Shown in pieces: positions 40,787 to 49,724 of a stretch of DNA of 64,000 nucleotides. How positions within the stretch are numbered: the first letter of the stretch is position 1; each line of letters starts with the position of its first letter. The position numbers were made by a program, and so were the translations under genes. The stretch is from an uncultured Collinsella sp. (GTDB taxonomy: Bacteria > Actinomycetota > Coriobacteriia > Coriobacteriales > Coriobacteriaceae): positions 57,774-121,773 of the forward strand of contig CABUIE010000007.1 of NCBI GenBank assembly GCA_902491565.1. Reading direction: 5' to 3'. The notes under the pieces were generated by a model. The model ran no database searches, was not told the origin of the DNA, and saw nothing but the letters and a program-made list of their open reading frames with translations.

Positions 40787-42202
40787 ATGGCCGAGGTTTG
40801 GCGCTTCTTTGCGCATGAGGATGATTTTGCCGATTTGGACGAAACTGGCGCGTGCGAGCGCTTGAGCCGCGTGCTATCGTTTCCGACCATTTCGAGCATG
40901 GATGCCGAGACGGTGAACTGGCAGCCGTTCGACGATCTGTGCGCGTATATGCAGCAGGCCTGGCCGCACGTATTTACGGCGGGTAAGGTCGAGCTCATCG
41001 ACCATTCGCTGCTCGTGACGCTTGCCGGCTCCGACCCTGCCCTTAAGTCCGTCATGCTCATGGGCCACATGGACGTGGTTCCCGTGGTACCCGGCACCGA
41101 GGCTGACTGGACGCATGCCCCCTTTAGCGGACATGTGGACGACACCTACATTTGGGGTCGCGGCGCCATCGATATGAAAGACCAGGTCGCAGGCATTCTC
41201 GAGGCGGTTGAGTATGCGCTCGCGCACGGCTGGGAGCACAAGCGTACCCTGCTGCTCGCCTTTGGCCAGGACGAGGAAACCACGCAGTGCGGCGCAGGCG
41301 CCATCGGCCGCGCACTCGAGGAGCGCGGCATTGAGCTTGAGTACCTGATCGACGAGGGCGACTACCGTATTGTTTCGGCTGCCGAGTATGGCGCGGGCGA
41401 GGGCTGGCTTATGCATGCCGACCTCGCGGAGAAGGGCTATGCCGATATCGTGCTCAAGACGAAGAGTGAGGGCGGGCATTCGTCCAACCCCTACGGCGGC
41501 ACATCGCTCGAGGTGCTCAGCCGTGCCATCACCGCAATCTGCGATATCGAATGGCCGACGCGCGTGACCGACCTGCTTGCCGCGCAGCTCGTCGAGCTGG
41601 GGCTCTATACCGCCGATGAAATTGCCGCCAACGGGGGTGCCATTGTCCGCGATTGCCTCGCCAGCAAGAAGCTCTATCCGCTCGTGACCACCACCTGCGC
41701 GCCCACGCAGGTCGAGGGTGGCAGCACCGGCGCCAACGTAATGCCGCAGGATATGTGGGCCAATATCAATTTCCGTATGCTCGAGGGCACGAGCGTGGCC
41801 GATGTCGTGGCCCGCTGCCGCGTCGCCGTTGCCGAGGCGGGGCTCGCCGACCGTGTCGAGGTCGAGCTCGGCCCCGGCAGCTCCGAACCCTCGCCGTCTT
41901 CGCGCATCGGCGGACCGGGACTCGAGGCGGTTCGCTCCATCGCCGCCCGCTATTTCCGTGATCCAAAGGGGACGGAGGAAAACGGATCATCCGAGCCGTT
42001 GGCGATTGTCCCCTCGACCGTAATCGGCGCGACCGACGCTGCCAACTACCAGCGCATTTGCTCCGAGTGCATTCGCTTCTCGGCCTTTGTGGTCGACGAT
42101 GACGAGTGCGATCGCGGCGTCCACGGCACCAACGAGCGCATTACCCGCCGCGCCTACCTCCAGGGTGTCCGCTTCCTCGTCGCTCTACTCCAAACGCTCT
42201 AG
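40787..42202 (+). CDS. M20-family metallopeptidase
   Basis: This 471-residue protein has the M20 metal-site motifs: GHMDVVPV (His ligand), GRGAIDMKDQ (bridging Asp), QDEETTQCG (catalytic and ligand Glu), a later DEGD, and a C-terminal His in HGTNERI. M20 enzymes hydrolyse dipeptides, N-acyl amino acids or carboxypeptidase substrates. It directly follows the amino-acid importer, with GAAAGGATG as its ribosome site, so it may process an imported peptide or acylated amino acid. Confidence 0.88.
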   Translation: MAEVWRFFAHEDDFADLDETGACERLSRVLSFPTISSMDAETVNWQPFDDLCAYMQQAWPHVFTAGKVELIDHSLLVTLAGSDPALKSVMLMGHMDVVPVVPGTEADWTHAPFSGHVDDTYIWGRGAIDMKDQVAGILEAVEYALAHGWEHKRTLLLAFGQDEETTQCGAGAIGRALEERGIELEYLIDEGDYRIVSAAEYGAGEGWLMHADLAEKGYADIVLKTKSEGGHSSNPYGGTSLEVLSRAITAICDIEWPTRVTDLLAAQLVELGLYTADEIAANGGAIVRDCLASKKLYPLVTTTCAPTQVEGGSTGANVMPQDMWANINFRMLEGTSVADVVARCRVAVAEAGLADRVEVELGPGSSEPSPSSRIGGPGLEAVRSIAARYFRDPKGTEENGSSEPLAIVPSTVIGATDAANYQRICSECIRFSAFVVDDDECDRGVHGTNERITRRAYLQGVRFLVALLQTL

Positions 42203-42218
42203 CCAAAAAGCAAGCCCT

Positions 42219-42250
42219 TGGTGCAATGGGGTCAGGTTTGTTTGCACCAA
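42219..42250. repeat. Short hairpin after the M20 peptidase gene
   Basis: TTGGTGCA and TGCACCAA flank a loop with GGGGTCAGGTTTG. The plan resembles the CAAAGGG-core family (outer arms plus a conserved loop), but the sequence is different. Confidence 0.5.
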
Positions 42251-42450
42251 TCATTCCGTGCGGGTTATATGCAGGTTTGCCTGCGCACGCTATCATATAT
42301 GGGTTAGACCGCAACTATGTACCCCATACGCGAAGGGATGCGCATGTATCTGAAGATCGACATGTTCTAGCTGGGCTTACCCCCGCAGCGGCGCCCCGCG
42401 CCCCATCAACTCTGCCGATTTTCACCTTCACGCATATAAAGGAGTCCGTC

Positions 42451-43518
42451 ATGCGCGACAAGCTCGAAAAGATCATCAAGGCCTACGAGGAGCTCGAGAA
42501 GAAGCTTTCTGACCCGGCCGTCGCCTCCGATATCAAGGAGTTCACGCGTCTCAACAAGGAGTACGCGCACCAGTCCGACCTCATCGCCGCCTCGCGCGAG
42601 TACATCGGTGCGCTCGATGACATCGAGGCTGCCAAGGAAATGCTGCACGATACCACCGATGCCGATGAGAAGGAGATGCTCCAGATGGACATCTCCGAAA
42701 ACGAGGCCAAGCTCCCCCAGCTCGAGGAAGACATCAAGTACATGCTCATCCCGAGCGACCCCAACGACGACAAGAACACCATCGTCGAGATCCGCTCCGC
42801 CGCCGGTGGCGACGAGGCGGCCATCTTCGCCGGCGACCTGTACAAGATGTATCAGCGCTTTTGCGAGTCGCGCGACTGGAAGACTACCGTGCTCGATTCC
42901 AGCCCCAGCGAGGCCGGCGGCTTTAAGTCCATTGAGTTCAAGGTCGAGGGCGACCGCGTCTACTCCGTTATGAAGTACGAGTCTGGCGTGCACCGTGTCC
43001 AGCGCGTCCCCAAGACCGAGTCCCAGGGCCGCATCCAGACTTCAACGGCTACCGTCGCCGTGCTTCCCGAGGCCGAGGAAATCGACGTCCAGATCAACCA
43101 GTCCGACCTGCGCATCGACACCTACTGCGCCTCCGGCCCTGGCGGTCAGTGCGTTAACACCACCTACTCCGCCGTGCGCATCACCCACCTGCCCACCAAC
43201 ACCGTGGTGCAGTCGCAGGAGCAGCGTTCCCAGATCCAGAACCGCGAGGTCTGCATGCAGATGCTGCGCGCCCGTCTGTACGAGATGGAACTCGAGAAGC
43301 AGCAGGCCGAGCTCGGTGCCGAGCGCCAGAGCCAGATCGGCCACGGCAACCGTTCCGAGAAGATCCGCACCTACAACCAGCCCCAGGACCGCGTGACCGA
43401 TCACCGCATCGGTTTCAACTCCACCTACAACGGCGTCCTTCTGGGCGATCAGCTCGGCACTGTCATCGAGGCACTTGCCGCCGCCGAGCGAGCCGAGAAG
43501 CTGGCACAGGCTGTGTAG
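42451..43518 (+). CDS. prfA: Peptide chain release factor 1
   Basis: This 355-residue protein is RF1: it has the GGQ motif at 231-233 (in GPGGQCVN), which enters the peptidyl-transferase centre, and the P-x-T tripeptide region (RVPKTESQGRIQ) that reads UAA and UAG. AAAGGAG precedes the ATG. prmC, which methylates the GGQ glutamine, lies 700 bases downstream across an intergenic region full of repeats. Position 234 is Cys, whereas many RF1 proteins have His or Ser there. Confidence 0.96.
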   Translation: MRDKLEKIIKAYEELEKKLSDPAVASDIKEFTRLNKEYAHQSDLIAASREYIGALDDIEAAKEMLHDTTDADEKEMLQMDISENEAKLPQLEEDIKYMLIPSDPNDDKNTIVEIRSAAGGDEAAIFAGDLYKMYQRFCESRDWKTTVLDSSPSEAGGFKSIEFKVEGDRVYSVMKYESGVHRVQRVPKTESQGRIQTSTATVAVLPEAEEIDVQINQSDLRIDTYCASGPGGQCVNTTYSAVRITHLPTNTVVQSQEQRSQIQNREVCMQMLRARLYEMELEKQQAELGAERQSQIGHGNRSEKIRTYNQPQDRVTDHRIGFNSTYNGVLLGDQLGTVIEALAAAERAEKLAQAV

Positions 43519-43519
43519 T

Positions 43520-43672
43520 GGGTTACGCGGTTTTGCCAAACCGCGTAACGGCTCGACGCTGCGCGCCGCCCAGAGCGACATTTTGTCATTCAAAAGGCAA
43601 GGCATGACCAGAAGGTCTATGCCTTGCCTTTTTCATGCCAACTTGTTCGCTCTGGACGTCGCTCGCTGTCCG
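43520..43672. repeat. Composite intergenic element, full copy (prfA side)
   Basis: Three stems can be drawn: GTTACGCGG/CCGCGTAAC around a TTTTGCCAAA loop, an inner GGCAAGGCAT/ATGCCTTGCC terminator stem with a T run, and an outer stem pairing CCAGAGCGACA (43570-43580) with TGTTCGCTCTGG (43644-43655). The copy near 59.3 kb has compensating changes in the outer and inner stems. Confidence 0.8.
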
Positions 43673-43776
43673 TCCTCTACCTGCAGCGTTGCCATCGCTG
43701 CCGAAGACGGCAATTGATTAGTTGGCACTTAGGGACGTTCCTTTTCTGCCGGCAGTTTGGGACACTCCTGGCTTAG

Positions 43777-43832
43777 TAGTCATTGGGGACGTTCTTAAAC
43801 GACTAGTCAAATAAGAGCGTCCCCAATGACTA
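43777..43832. repeat. GACTAGTC-loop hairpin, copy 2
   Basis: TAGTCATTGGGGACGTTCTT pairs with the segment at 43812-43832 around a loop containing GACTAGTC. Compared with the copy at 37650, both arms carry matching changes (G-C to A-T at the sixth pair). Confidence 0.72.
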
Positions 43833-44213
43833 GGTTGGGCACATTGCTTTGTGAGTTTATTCAATCTTCTTTAATAACAATTAAGTTGTTTACCTGCTTA
43901 AAGTTACTTATCATTTTTAAAAATAATGCTCGAAAAAGCGTCCGAGAAGTCGCGGGACGGTTTTTGAGGGGTCGTTCGTCAAGCAATGTGGCAAGTTCTT
44001 GGTTAGATATTGGTCAGTTTTGGGTCAACCTTGCCAAAAGCTTGACGAATGCAGATTTAGACGTCGACGAATGAACATTTCAGGCAGGTTCCAAGCAAAA
44101 TTCTGGGCTGATTCTCGATAATCGCCTTCAATCGTCCCTTGCCAAGCGCTGGCCTCGCGTACAATCTGCTCCGACATTCGCGCGCCGTCCGGCGCTTAAG
44201 AGGGGAGGGCCCC
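43833..44213. other. AT-rich gene-free stretch before prmC
   Basis: About 380 bases without a convincing gene. The part up to 43930 is strongly AT-rich compared with the rest of the window. A small stem CGTCC/GGACG with a T run lies at about 43937-43965. An 82-codon open frame from 43826 starts inside the upstream hairpin and is probably not coding. Confidence 0.5.
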
Positions 44214-45464
44214 ATGGCAAACGAGATCTGGACCATCAAGCGTTGTCTCGAGTGGACCAAGGAGTACCTGGCCGAGCGCGGCGAGGAGCACCCCCGTCTT
44301 TCTGCCGAGTGGCTGCTGTGCGCCGCCACGGGCCTGGCGCGCATTGACCTATATATGCGTATGGACGAGACGCTTAACGCGGCCCAGCTCGAGACCATGC
44401 ATGCGGCCGTTGTCCGCCGCGCTAAGGGCGAGCCGCTGCAATACATCACCGGCAGCACGCAGTTTCGCATGATCGACGTCGCGTGCGCCCCCGGTGTGCT
44501 CATTCCGCGCCCCGAGACCGAGATGCTCGTCGAGGAAGTCCTCAATTATCTGGATGCCGAGGTGCTGAGCCCCGAGGCTGCTGCCCGTCAGCGTGTTGAG
44601 CTGCCTTGGAACGATGAGGTCGAAGAGGCCCGCAAAGCCGAGGCGGCGCTGGCCGACGAGCGCGCGACTGCCGAGCGCCGTGCCGCTAACCTGACGGCCG
44701 CCGATGAGGCGGCACTAGGCAGCGACGTGCTGGGCAGCCGTGCCTATGCCGAGGAGCTGGCCGACCGCGAGGCCGAGGAAGCCGCCGCGCAGGCAGCAGA
44801 AGCCGACGCCGCGGAAGCCGCCGAGCCCGAGCTCGACGAATACGGCATCGCCATCGAGGGTGCCGGCCAGGAGACGGCTTCAGCTCAGGATGCCGCTGCG
44901 CCTGCCTCAGCCGAGCCCTGCACTGCCCGCGTTCTCGAGGTCGGCTGCGGCACGGGCTGCATTTCGCTCTCCCTTGCCTGGGAGCGCCGCGGCCACGTTA
45001 CCTGCACCGCCACCGATATCGAGCCGCGCGCCATCGATCTGGCCACCAAAAACCGCGACGCCCTCGGCCTCACGGCAGATGAGGTTGCCTTTAGCCTCAC
45101 CAACCTGGTGAGTTCCATTCCCCGCGAAGAGTGGGGCACCTTCGACGTGCTCGTCTCCAACCCACCTTACATCCCGACCGGCGTCATGCGTTCGCTGCCG
45201 CACGAGGTCAAGGACTTTGAGCCCGACCTGGCGCTCGAGGGCGGCGCCGACGGCCTCGATATCTTCCGCCGCCTGCTCAATGCGGCGCCTTACATGTTGC
45301 GCGCCGGCGGCCTGTTTGCCTGCGAGCTCTACGAGGGTGCCCTCGATGCCGCGGCCGAGCTCTGTCGCCAGGCAGGCCTTTCGGACGTGCGTATCGTCCA
45401 CGACCTCACCGATCGCCCCCGCATCGTCCGAGCCATCGTCACCGAGCCCAAACAGCGTATTTAA
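44214..45464 (+). CDS. prmC: PrmC-type release factor glutamine methyltransferase with a large insertion
   Basis: This protein has a normal PrmC N-terminal helical domain (about 1-110), the linker with IPRPETE at 97-103, and a C-terminal SAM methyltransferase with GCGTGC near 245 and NPPY at 316-319. Between the linker and the methyltransferase fold is an insertion of about 120 residues rich in Ala and Glu, which brings the length to 416 against about 280 in E. coli. It methylates the GGQ glutamine of release factors. GGGAGGG precedes the ATG at 44214. Confidence 0.92.
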   Translation: MANEIWTIKRCLEWTKEYLAERGEEHPRLSAEWLLCAATGLARIDLYMRMDETLNAAQLETMHAAVVRRAKGEPLQYITGSTQFRMIDVACAPGVLIPRPETEMLVEEVLNYLDAEVLSPEAAARQRVELPWNDEVEEARKAEAALADERATAERRAANLTAADEAALGSDVLGSRAYAEELADREAEEAAAQAAEADAAEAAEPELDEYGIAIEGAGQETASAQDAAAPASAEPCTARVLEVGCGTGCISLSLAWERRGHVTCTATDIEPRAIDLATKNRDALGLTADEVAFSLTNLVSSIPREEWGTFDVLVSNPPYIPTGVMRSLPHEVKDFEPDLALEGGADGLDIFRRLLNAAPYMLRAGGLFACELYEGALDAAAELCRQAGLSDVRIVHDLTDRPRIVRAIVTEPKQRI

Positions 45465-45497
45465 GCTGAATAAATAGACATTTGCGCAAGTTTGTCC

Positions 45498-45525
45498 TTG
45501 CAATATACCGTAAAACTTCTACTAT
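45498..45525 (+). promoter_or_regulatory. Candidate promoter of the toxin-antitoxin pair
   Basis: TTGCAA at 45498-45503 and TACTAT at 45520-45525 are separated by 16 bases, 15 bases before the start of the toxin gene. The gap is AT-rich. Confidence 0.55.
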
Positions 45526-45539
45526 AGAAGGAGAAAGGT

Positions 45540-45935
45540 ATGTCAAATCAGCTGCATCGGTACCGTATCGTGCTTGATTACATTGAACCTTGGCTTGATG
45601 AGCAGGATGAAGCTACGCTGAAGCAGATTTATGCAGACCTTTTGGTGCTCGAGAAGGAAGGTCCCAGCCTTGGTCGTCCGCTGGTTGACCGCGTAAAGGG
45701 CTCGAAGCTTCATCATTTAAAGGAGCTGAGAGTGACGTCGTGTGGTGGGCAGGTGATTCGCATCCTCTTCGCCTTTGACCCCAAGCGCCAGGCGGTATTG
45801 CTATTGGCGGGTGATAAGTCGCGAGCGGGATCGTCAAGGGCAAAATGGAACGGTTGGTATGCGATCAACATTCCAAGGGCCGAGCAAATATACCGTCGCC
45901 ACGTAAGGAGGCTCGATCGAGATGGAACTGCATGA
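45540..45935 (+). CDS. RelE/HigB-like toxin (Gp49/DUF891 type)
   Basis: This 131-residue basic protein fits the HigB/Gp49 group: KGSKLHHLKELR followed by VIRILFAFDPKRQAVLLLAGDKS is the typical core strand pattern of RelE-fold ribosome-dependent mRNA endonucleases. The toxin comes before the antitoxin, which is the HigBA order, and the two overlap by 14 bases. It has a GAAGGAGAAAGG site. The catalytic residues cannot be assigned with certainty. Confidence 0.82.
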   Translation: MSNQLHRYRIVLDYIEPWLDEQDEATLKQIYADLLVLEKEGPSLGRPLVDRVKGSKLHHLKELRVTSCGGQVIRILFAFDPKRQAVLLLAGDKSRAGSSRAKWNGWYAINIPRAEQIYRRHVRRLDRDGTA

Positions 45936-46224
45936 GTATATGGAATCTCGCGGGATAACACGCGACTCCATTACCGCCGAGCAGGAGAGGACTCGCGATC
46001 GTATCGAAGCCTATAAGCTTGCTCAGATTCGCAGGTTAAAAGATCTAACACAGGCGTCGGTCGCCCAGTCGATGGGCGTTTCTCAAAAACGTGTATCCGA
46101 GCTCGAGCGTGGGGAGTTGGGTTCGATGAGGCTCGACACGCTGAGCAGGTACGCAGAGAGCCTCGGCGGAAAACTGGTTGCAAGCATCGAGTTTCCCGAT
46201 CGTACCGTTACGCTTGCGCGCTAA
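45922..46224 (+). CDS. HigA-like Xre-family antitoxin
   Basis: This 100-residue protein has a helix-turn-helix of the Xre type at about residues 38-80 (LTQASVAQSMGVSQKRVSELERGEL) and a short acidic N-terminus. It overlaps the toxin gene and should bind both toxin and promoter. The pair is lower in GC than its neighbours, which agrees with horizontal movement. Confidence 0.84.
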   Translation: MELHEYMESRGITRDSITAEQERTRDRIEAYKLAQIRRLKDLTQASVAQSMGVSQKRVSELERGELGSMRLDTLSRYAESLGGKLVASIEFPDRTVTLAR

Positions 46225-46372
46225 AAATCTTCAATTAACCCCCTCACTTTCACCGACTACTAGAGCCGCTCACCAAACCAACATGCGCTCTGGGCAAATA
46301 GGTTGAATGTTTCGTGCGAGAATGCCCCACAGTAAACAAACTTGCACCGGAGCGTAGGGGGCTGGCATACAC

Positions 46373-47116
46373 ATGCAGACGGTCTATCGGGTATACGAGG
46401 GAACGCGCGAGCCGCATCGGCTTGCCGTCGAGCGCACGGCCGAGGTGCTCGGCCGCGGCGGCCTGGCCTTGATTCCGACCGAGACCGTCTACGGTGTCGC
46501 CGTGGCAGTCAACGCCTTCTCGGACGCCGTGCCCCAAGATACAAGCGAATTCCCATCGTGGCCGCGCGATCCGCAGACTGTCGTCAATGGCGCCGCGGTC
46601 CCTGCGCTCGGTACCGGCTACCGCCGCATCTTTACCCTCAAGCAGCGCAAGCTCACCCAAACGGTCGCCTGGCTGGTTGATAATGCCGAAGCACTCGACC
46701 GCTATGGCGTGGATATCCCCGAAGAGGCTCGCGTACTCGCGCGACGATGCTGGCCGGGAGCCCTGACTATCGTGGTCAAGGCGGCCCCCTGCGTGCCGAC
46801 CTTTATGCGTGCCGCCGACGACACGGTGGCTCTTCGCGCGTCGGCCTCGCCTGTGGTCCAAGCGCTCATCCGCGCCTGTGGCAGTCCCCTTGCCTGTACG
46901 AGCGCCAACACGCACGGCGCGCCCTCGCCGGCAAGCTTTGCCGCCGTCGAAGGTCGCATCCTGGAGGGGGTCGATGTTGCCGTCGACGCCGGTGGGACCC
47001 CGTGTCGCGACGCCTCGACCATCGTGTCGTTCCAGCACGGCGGGCTCCAGATCCTGCGCCAAGGCGCACTTCCCGCATCAGAGATCGAACGGGTCCTGTC
47101 CGACCCGATGCAATAG
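46373..47116 (+). CDS. Sua5/YrdC/YciO-family protein, probable threonylcarbamoyl-AMP synthase
   Basis: This 247-residue protein has the YrdC core, starting with IPTETVYGVAV and later ending in CTSANTHGAPSP. The segment between residues about 48 and 85 is longer than usual and contains Asp- and Pro-rich sequence before FTLKQR. It probably makes threonylcarbamoyl-AMP for the t6A modification of tRNA. A Sua5 C-terminal domain is absent. The glpK gene follows 13 bases after its stop. Confidence 0.86.
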   Translation: MQTVYRVYEGTREPHRLAVERTAEVLGRGGLALIPTETVYGVAVAVNAFSDAVPQDTSEFPSWPRDPQTVVNGAAVPALGTGYRRIFTLKQRKLTQTVAWLVDNAEALDRYGVDIPEEARVLARRCWPGALTIVVKAAPCVPTFMRAADDTVALRASASPVVQALIRACGSPLACTSANTHGAPSPASFAAVEGRILEGVDVAVDAGGTPCRDASTIVSFQHGGLQILRQGALPASEIERVLSDPMQ

Positions 47117-47129
47117 AAAGGTGTAAGCG

Positions 47130-48671
47130 ATGTCGTTGAATCTGGGCAGCCTGGGCATGGAAGATGCCTCGTTTAACTTTGGCGGTTCCTACATCATGAC
47201 GCTCGACTGCGGCACCACCTCGGTACTTGCGACCATCGTCGACGAGTACGGCTGCATCGTCGCGCAGGCACGTCGTAGCGTCAAAACCAGCTTCCCGCGT
47301 CCCGGTTGGATAGAGCAAGACCCCATGGAGGTGCTTGCCAGCCAGATCGGCGTGATGATGGAGGTCCAGTTTAAGAGCGGCATCCATTCTGACCGCATCG
47401 CCGCCATCGGTATCTCCAACCAGCGCGAGACCACGGTGGTGTGGGACCGCATAAGCGGCCAACCCATCTATAACGCCATCGTGTGGCAATGCCGTCGCAC
47501 CGCGCCTCTGATCGACGAGCTGGTCGAGCGGGGCGCAGAAGAGCTGGTGCGCTCCCGCACGGGACTCACGCTCGATCCGTATTTCTCGGCTTCCAAGGTG
47601 CAGTGGATCCTCGACAACGTCGACGGTGCGCGTGAGAGCGCGGCGGCGGGCGACCTCATGTTCGGCACCATCGACACCTGGCTCATCTACAACCTCACCG
47701 GCAGTCAGGTCTTTGCCACCGACTACACCAATGCCAGCCGCACGGCGCTCTTTAATATCCATACGCTCGATTGGGACGACGACCTGCTGGCGCTCTTTGA
47801 CGTTCCACGTTCCATGATGCCCGAGGTTCGTTGGAGCTCGGGCGACTACGGCCGCGTCGCGAGCGACATCATGACCAACATGCCGCCCATCATGGGCGTG
47901 GCGGGCGATCAGCAGGCGTCGCTGTTCGGCCACTGCTGCTTCCATCCCGGCCAGACCAAAAACACCTATGGCACGGGTTGCTTTATGCTCATGAACACCG
48001 GCGACGAGGTCGTCGAATCCAAGAACGGTCTGGTCTCCACGATCGGTATCGCCGCGGACGGCAAGATCAGCTATGCGCTCGAGGGTTCTATCTTTGCCGC
48101 CGGCTCAACCATGAACTGGCTGCGCAACAACATGGGCATCATCTCGAGTGTGAGCGAGTCCGCGCAACTCGCCGCTTCGATCAACGACAACGAGGGCTGC
48201 TACTTCGTCCCCGCCTTCGCTGGCCTGGGCGCTCCCTGGTGGGACCCGCGTGCCCGCGGTATCGTGTGCGGCCTGACCGGTGCCTCGAGTCGCGCGACCA
48301 TTGTGCGTGCGGCCTGCGAGTCCATGGCCTACCAGAGTTATGACGTGCTGCGCGCCATGGAGCAGGACGTGGGACTTTCGATTGAGCGCCTGTCCGTCGA
48401 TGGCGGCGCCTCACGCAACGAGTTCATCATGCAATTCCAGGCCGACCTGCTGGATATCCCCGTGCTGCAATGCGAGACGGTGGAGACCACGGCAATCGGT
48501 GCCGCGTACTTGGCGGGTCTTGCCGTCGGCTATTGGGAAGACCTGGAAGAACTGGAGCAAAATGCCCAGATCGTTAGGACCTTCCTTCCCCACATGTCCG
48601 CCGAGCGCCGCGAGCAAAACCTTGCGGGCTGGCGTGATGCAGTCAGGCGCTCGCTCAGCACCGCACAGTAG
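47130..48671 (+). CDS. glpK: Glycerol kinase
   Basis: This 513-residue protein is a FGGY kinase with GlpK features: DCGTTSV, a Gly-Asp-Gln (GDQQASLFG) near the middle, and the GGAPWWDPRARG-like FVPAFAGLGAPWWDP segment. It converts glycerol to glycerol 3-phosphate in the cytoplasm. The first 20 residues precede the usual start of the domain. No glpF or glpD gene is near, so uptake and oxidation are encoded elsewhere. It is probably co-transcribed with the YrdC-like gene. Confidence 0.94.
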   Translation: MSLNLGSLGMEDASFNFGGSYIMTLDCGTTSVLATIVDEYGCIVAQARRSVKTSFPRPGWIEQDPMEVLASQIGVMMEVQFKSGIHSDRIAAIGISNQRETTVVWDRISGQPIYNAIVWQCRRTAPLIDELVERGAEELVRSRTGLTLDPYFSASKVQWILDNVDGARESAAAGDLMFGTIDTWLIYNLTGSQVFATDYTNASRTALFNIHTLDWDDDLLALFDVPRSMMPEVRWSSGDYGRVASDIMTNMPPIMGVAGDQQASLFGHCCFHPGQTKNTYGTGCFMLMNTGDEVVESKNGLVSTIGIAADGKISYALEGSIFAAGSTMNWLRNNMGIISSVSESAQLAASINDNEGCYFVPAFAGLGAPWWDPRARGIVCGLTGASSRATIVRAACESMAYQSYDVLRAMEQDVGLSIERLSVDGGASRNEFIMQFQADLLDIPVLQCETVETTAIGAAYLAGLAVGYWEDLEELEQNAQIVRTFLPHMSAERREQNLAGWRDAVRRSLSTAQ

Positions 48672-48794
48672 GGCTGTGATGGGCTGCTCGATATAACAAC
48701 CCGCTAAACTAATGCATGGCGTGCGGCGGCAACATTGCTTCGCGCCTTGTCAGCAAGGCCGTTTTGCGGCCGCAACGAAAGGGGCAATCAACCC

Positions 48795-49442
48795 ATGACC
48801 GTCACCTACGACGCGTCCCGTGTGACGCTTGTCGACCACCCGCTCGTCCAGCACAAGCTGTCGATCCTGCGCGACAAAAACACCGGCACCAACCAGTTCC
48901 GCCAGCTTGTGCGCGAGCTCGCACTTTTTGACGGCTACGAGGCCATGCGCGACCTGCCCATGGAAGACGTCGAAGTCGAGACCCCCATCACTACCGCCAC
49001 GTTCAAACAGCTCGCCGGCAAGAAACTCGCCATCGTGCCCATCCTGCGTGCGGGCCTTGGCATGGTCGACGGCATCCTCGACCTGGTGCCCTCCGCTCGC
49101 GTGGGCCACATCGGCATGGAGCGCGACGAGGTCACCCACGAGCCGCACGAGTATTACTGCAAGATGCCCAAGGATATCGACCAGCGCATCTGCCTGGTCG
49201 TCGACCCCATGCTCGCCACGGGCGGTTCGGCCGAGATGGCCATCAGCTACCTGCGCGAGCGCGGTGTCAAGGACATCCGCATGCTGTGCATCGTCGCGGC
49301 CCCCGAGGGCCTCAAGTCGCTGACTGAGAAGGACCCCGATGTGCATATCTATACCTGCGCCATCGACGACCATCTCAACGAAGCTGCCTACATCGTTCCC
49401 GGCCTGGGCGACGCCGGCGACCGCATCTACGGCACGCTGTAA
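48795..49442 (+). CDS. upp: Uracil phosphoribosyltransferase
   Basis: This 215-residue protein has the PRPP-binding loop VVDPMLATGGSA and the uracil-binding C-terminal GLGDAGDRIYGT. It makes UMP from uracil and PRPP for pyrimidine salvage. AAAGGGG lies upstream of the ATG at 48795; the frame opens earlier at 48735, but that segment is low-complexity sequence. It is a single gene before the atp operon. Confidence 0.95.
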   Translation: MTVTYDASRVTLVDHPLVQHKLSILRDKNTGTNQFRQLVRELALFDGYEAMRDLPMEDVEVETPITTATFKQLAGKKLAIVPILRAGLGMVDGILDLVPSARVGHIGMERDEVTHEPHEYYCKMPKDIDQRICLVVDPMLATGGSAEMAISYLRERGVKDIRMLCIVAAPEGLKSLTEKDPDVHIYTCAIDDHLNEAAYIVPGLGDAGDRIYGTL

Positions 49443-49634
49443 TCTCTGGGCCATACCGGCTAACGTCGAAAATACGAAGAAATGGTGCGCGCGGTCGAAC
49501 AAAAGACGTCCACGCGCACTCCTGTTAACGGACGTTTTGCGCTGAGGGGTTCGAGAAAAACGTATTACCGTACCTGCGGCATAAAGAAGGTCTTAAGAAA
49601 ACGAACAGGTGCGTATTAACCGATGCTTTTTCGG

Positions 49635-49662
49635 TTGTACTTTAGCGATTGGCTCGTACAAT
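49635..49662 (+). promoter_or_regulatory. Candidate promoter of the atp operon
   Basis: TTGTAC at 49635-49640 and TACAAT at 49657-49662 are separated by 16 bases, about 60 bases before the first gene. The 280-base gap after upp has no other gene. Confidence 0.6.
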
Positions 49663-49724
49663 AGTCACCAATGTTTGGCGGGAACTGTCCTGTGAGGCGA
49701 TAAAAAAGGAAAGTGAGGACGCCA

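Noticed and set aside
42338..42370. Possible ten-codon leader peptide before prfA
   Set aside because: It has no repeated regulatory codons and no attenuator structure after it.
43826..44074. 82-codon open frame in the AT-rich gap before prmC
   Set aside because: Its start lies in a hairpin, there is no ribosome site, and no family pattern is visible.
49482..49519. Terminator after upp
   Set aside because: A GTGCGCG/CGCGCAC stem exists but no T run follows, so I did not call it.
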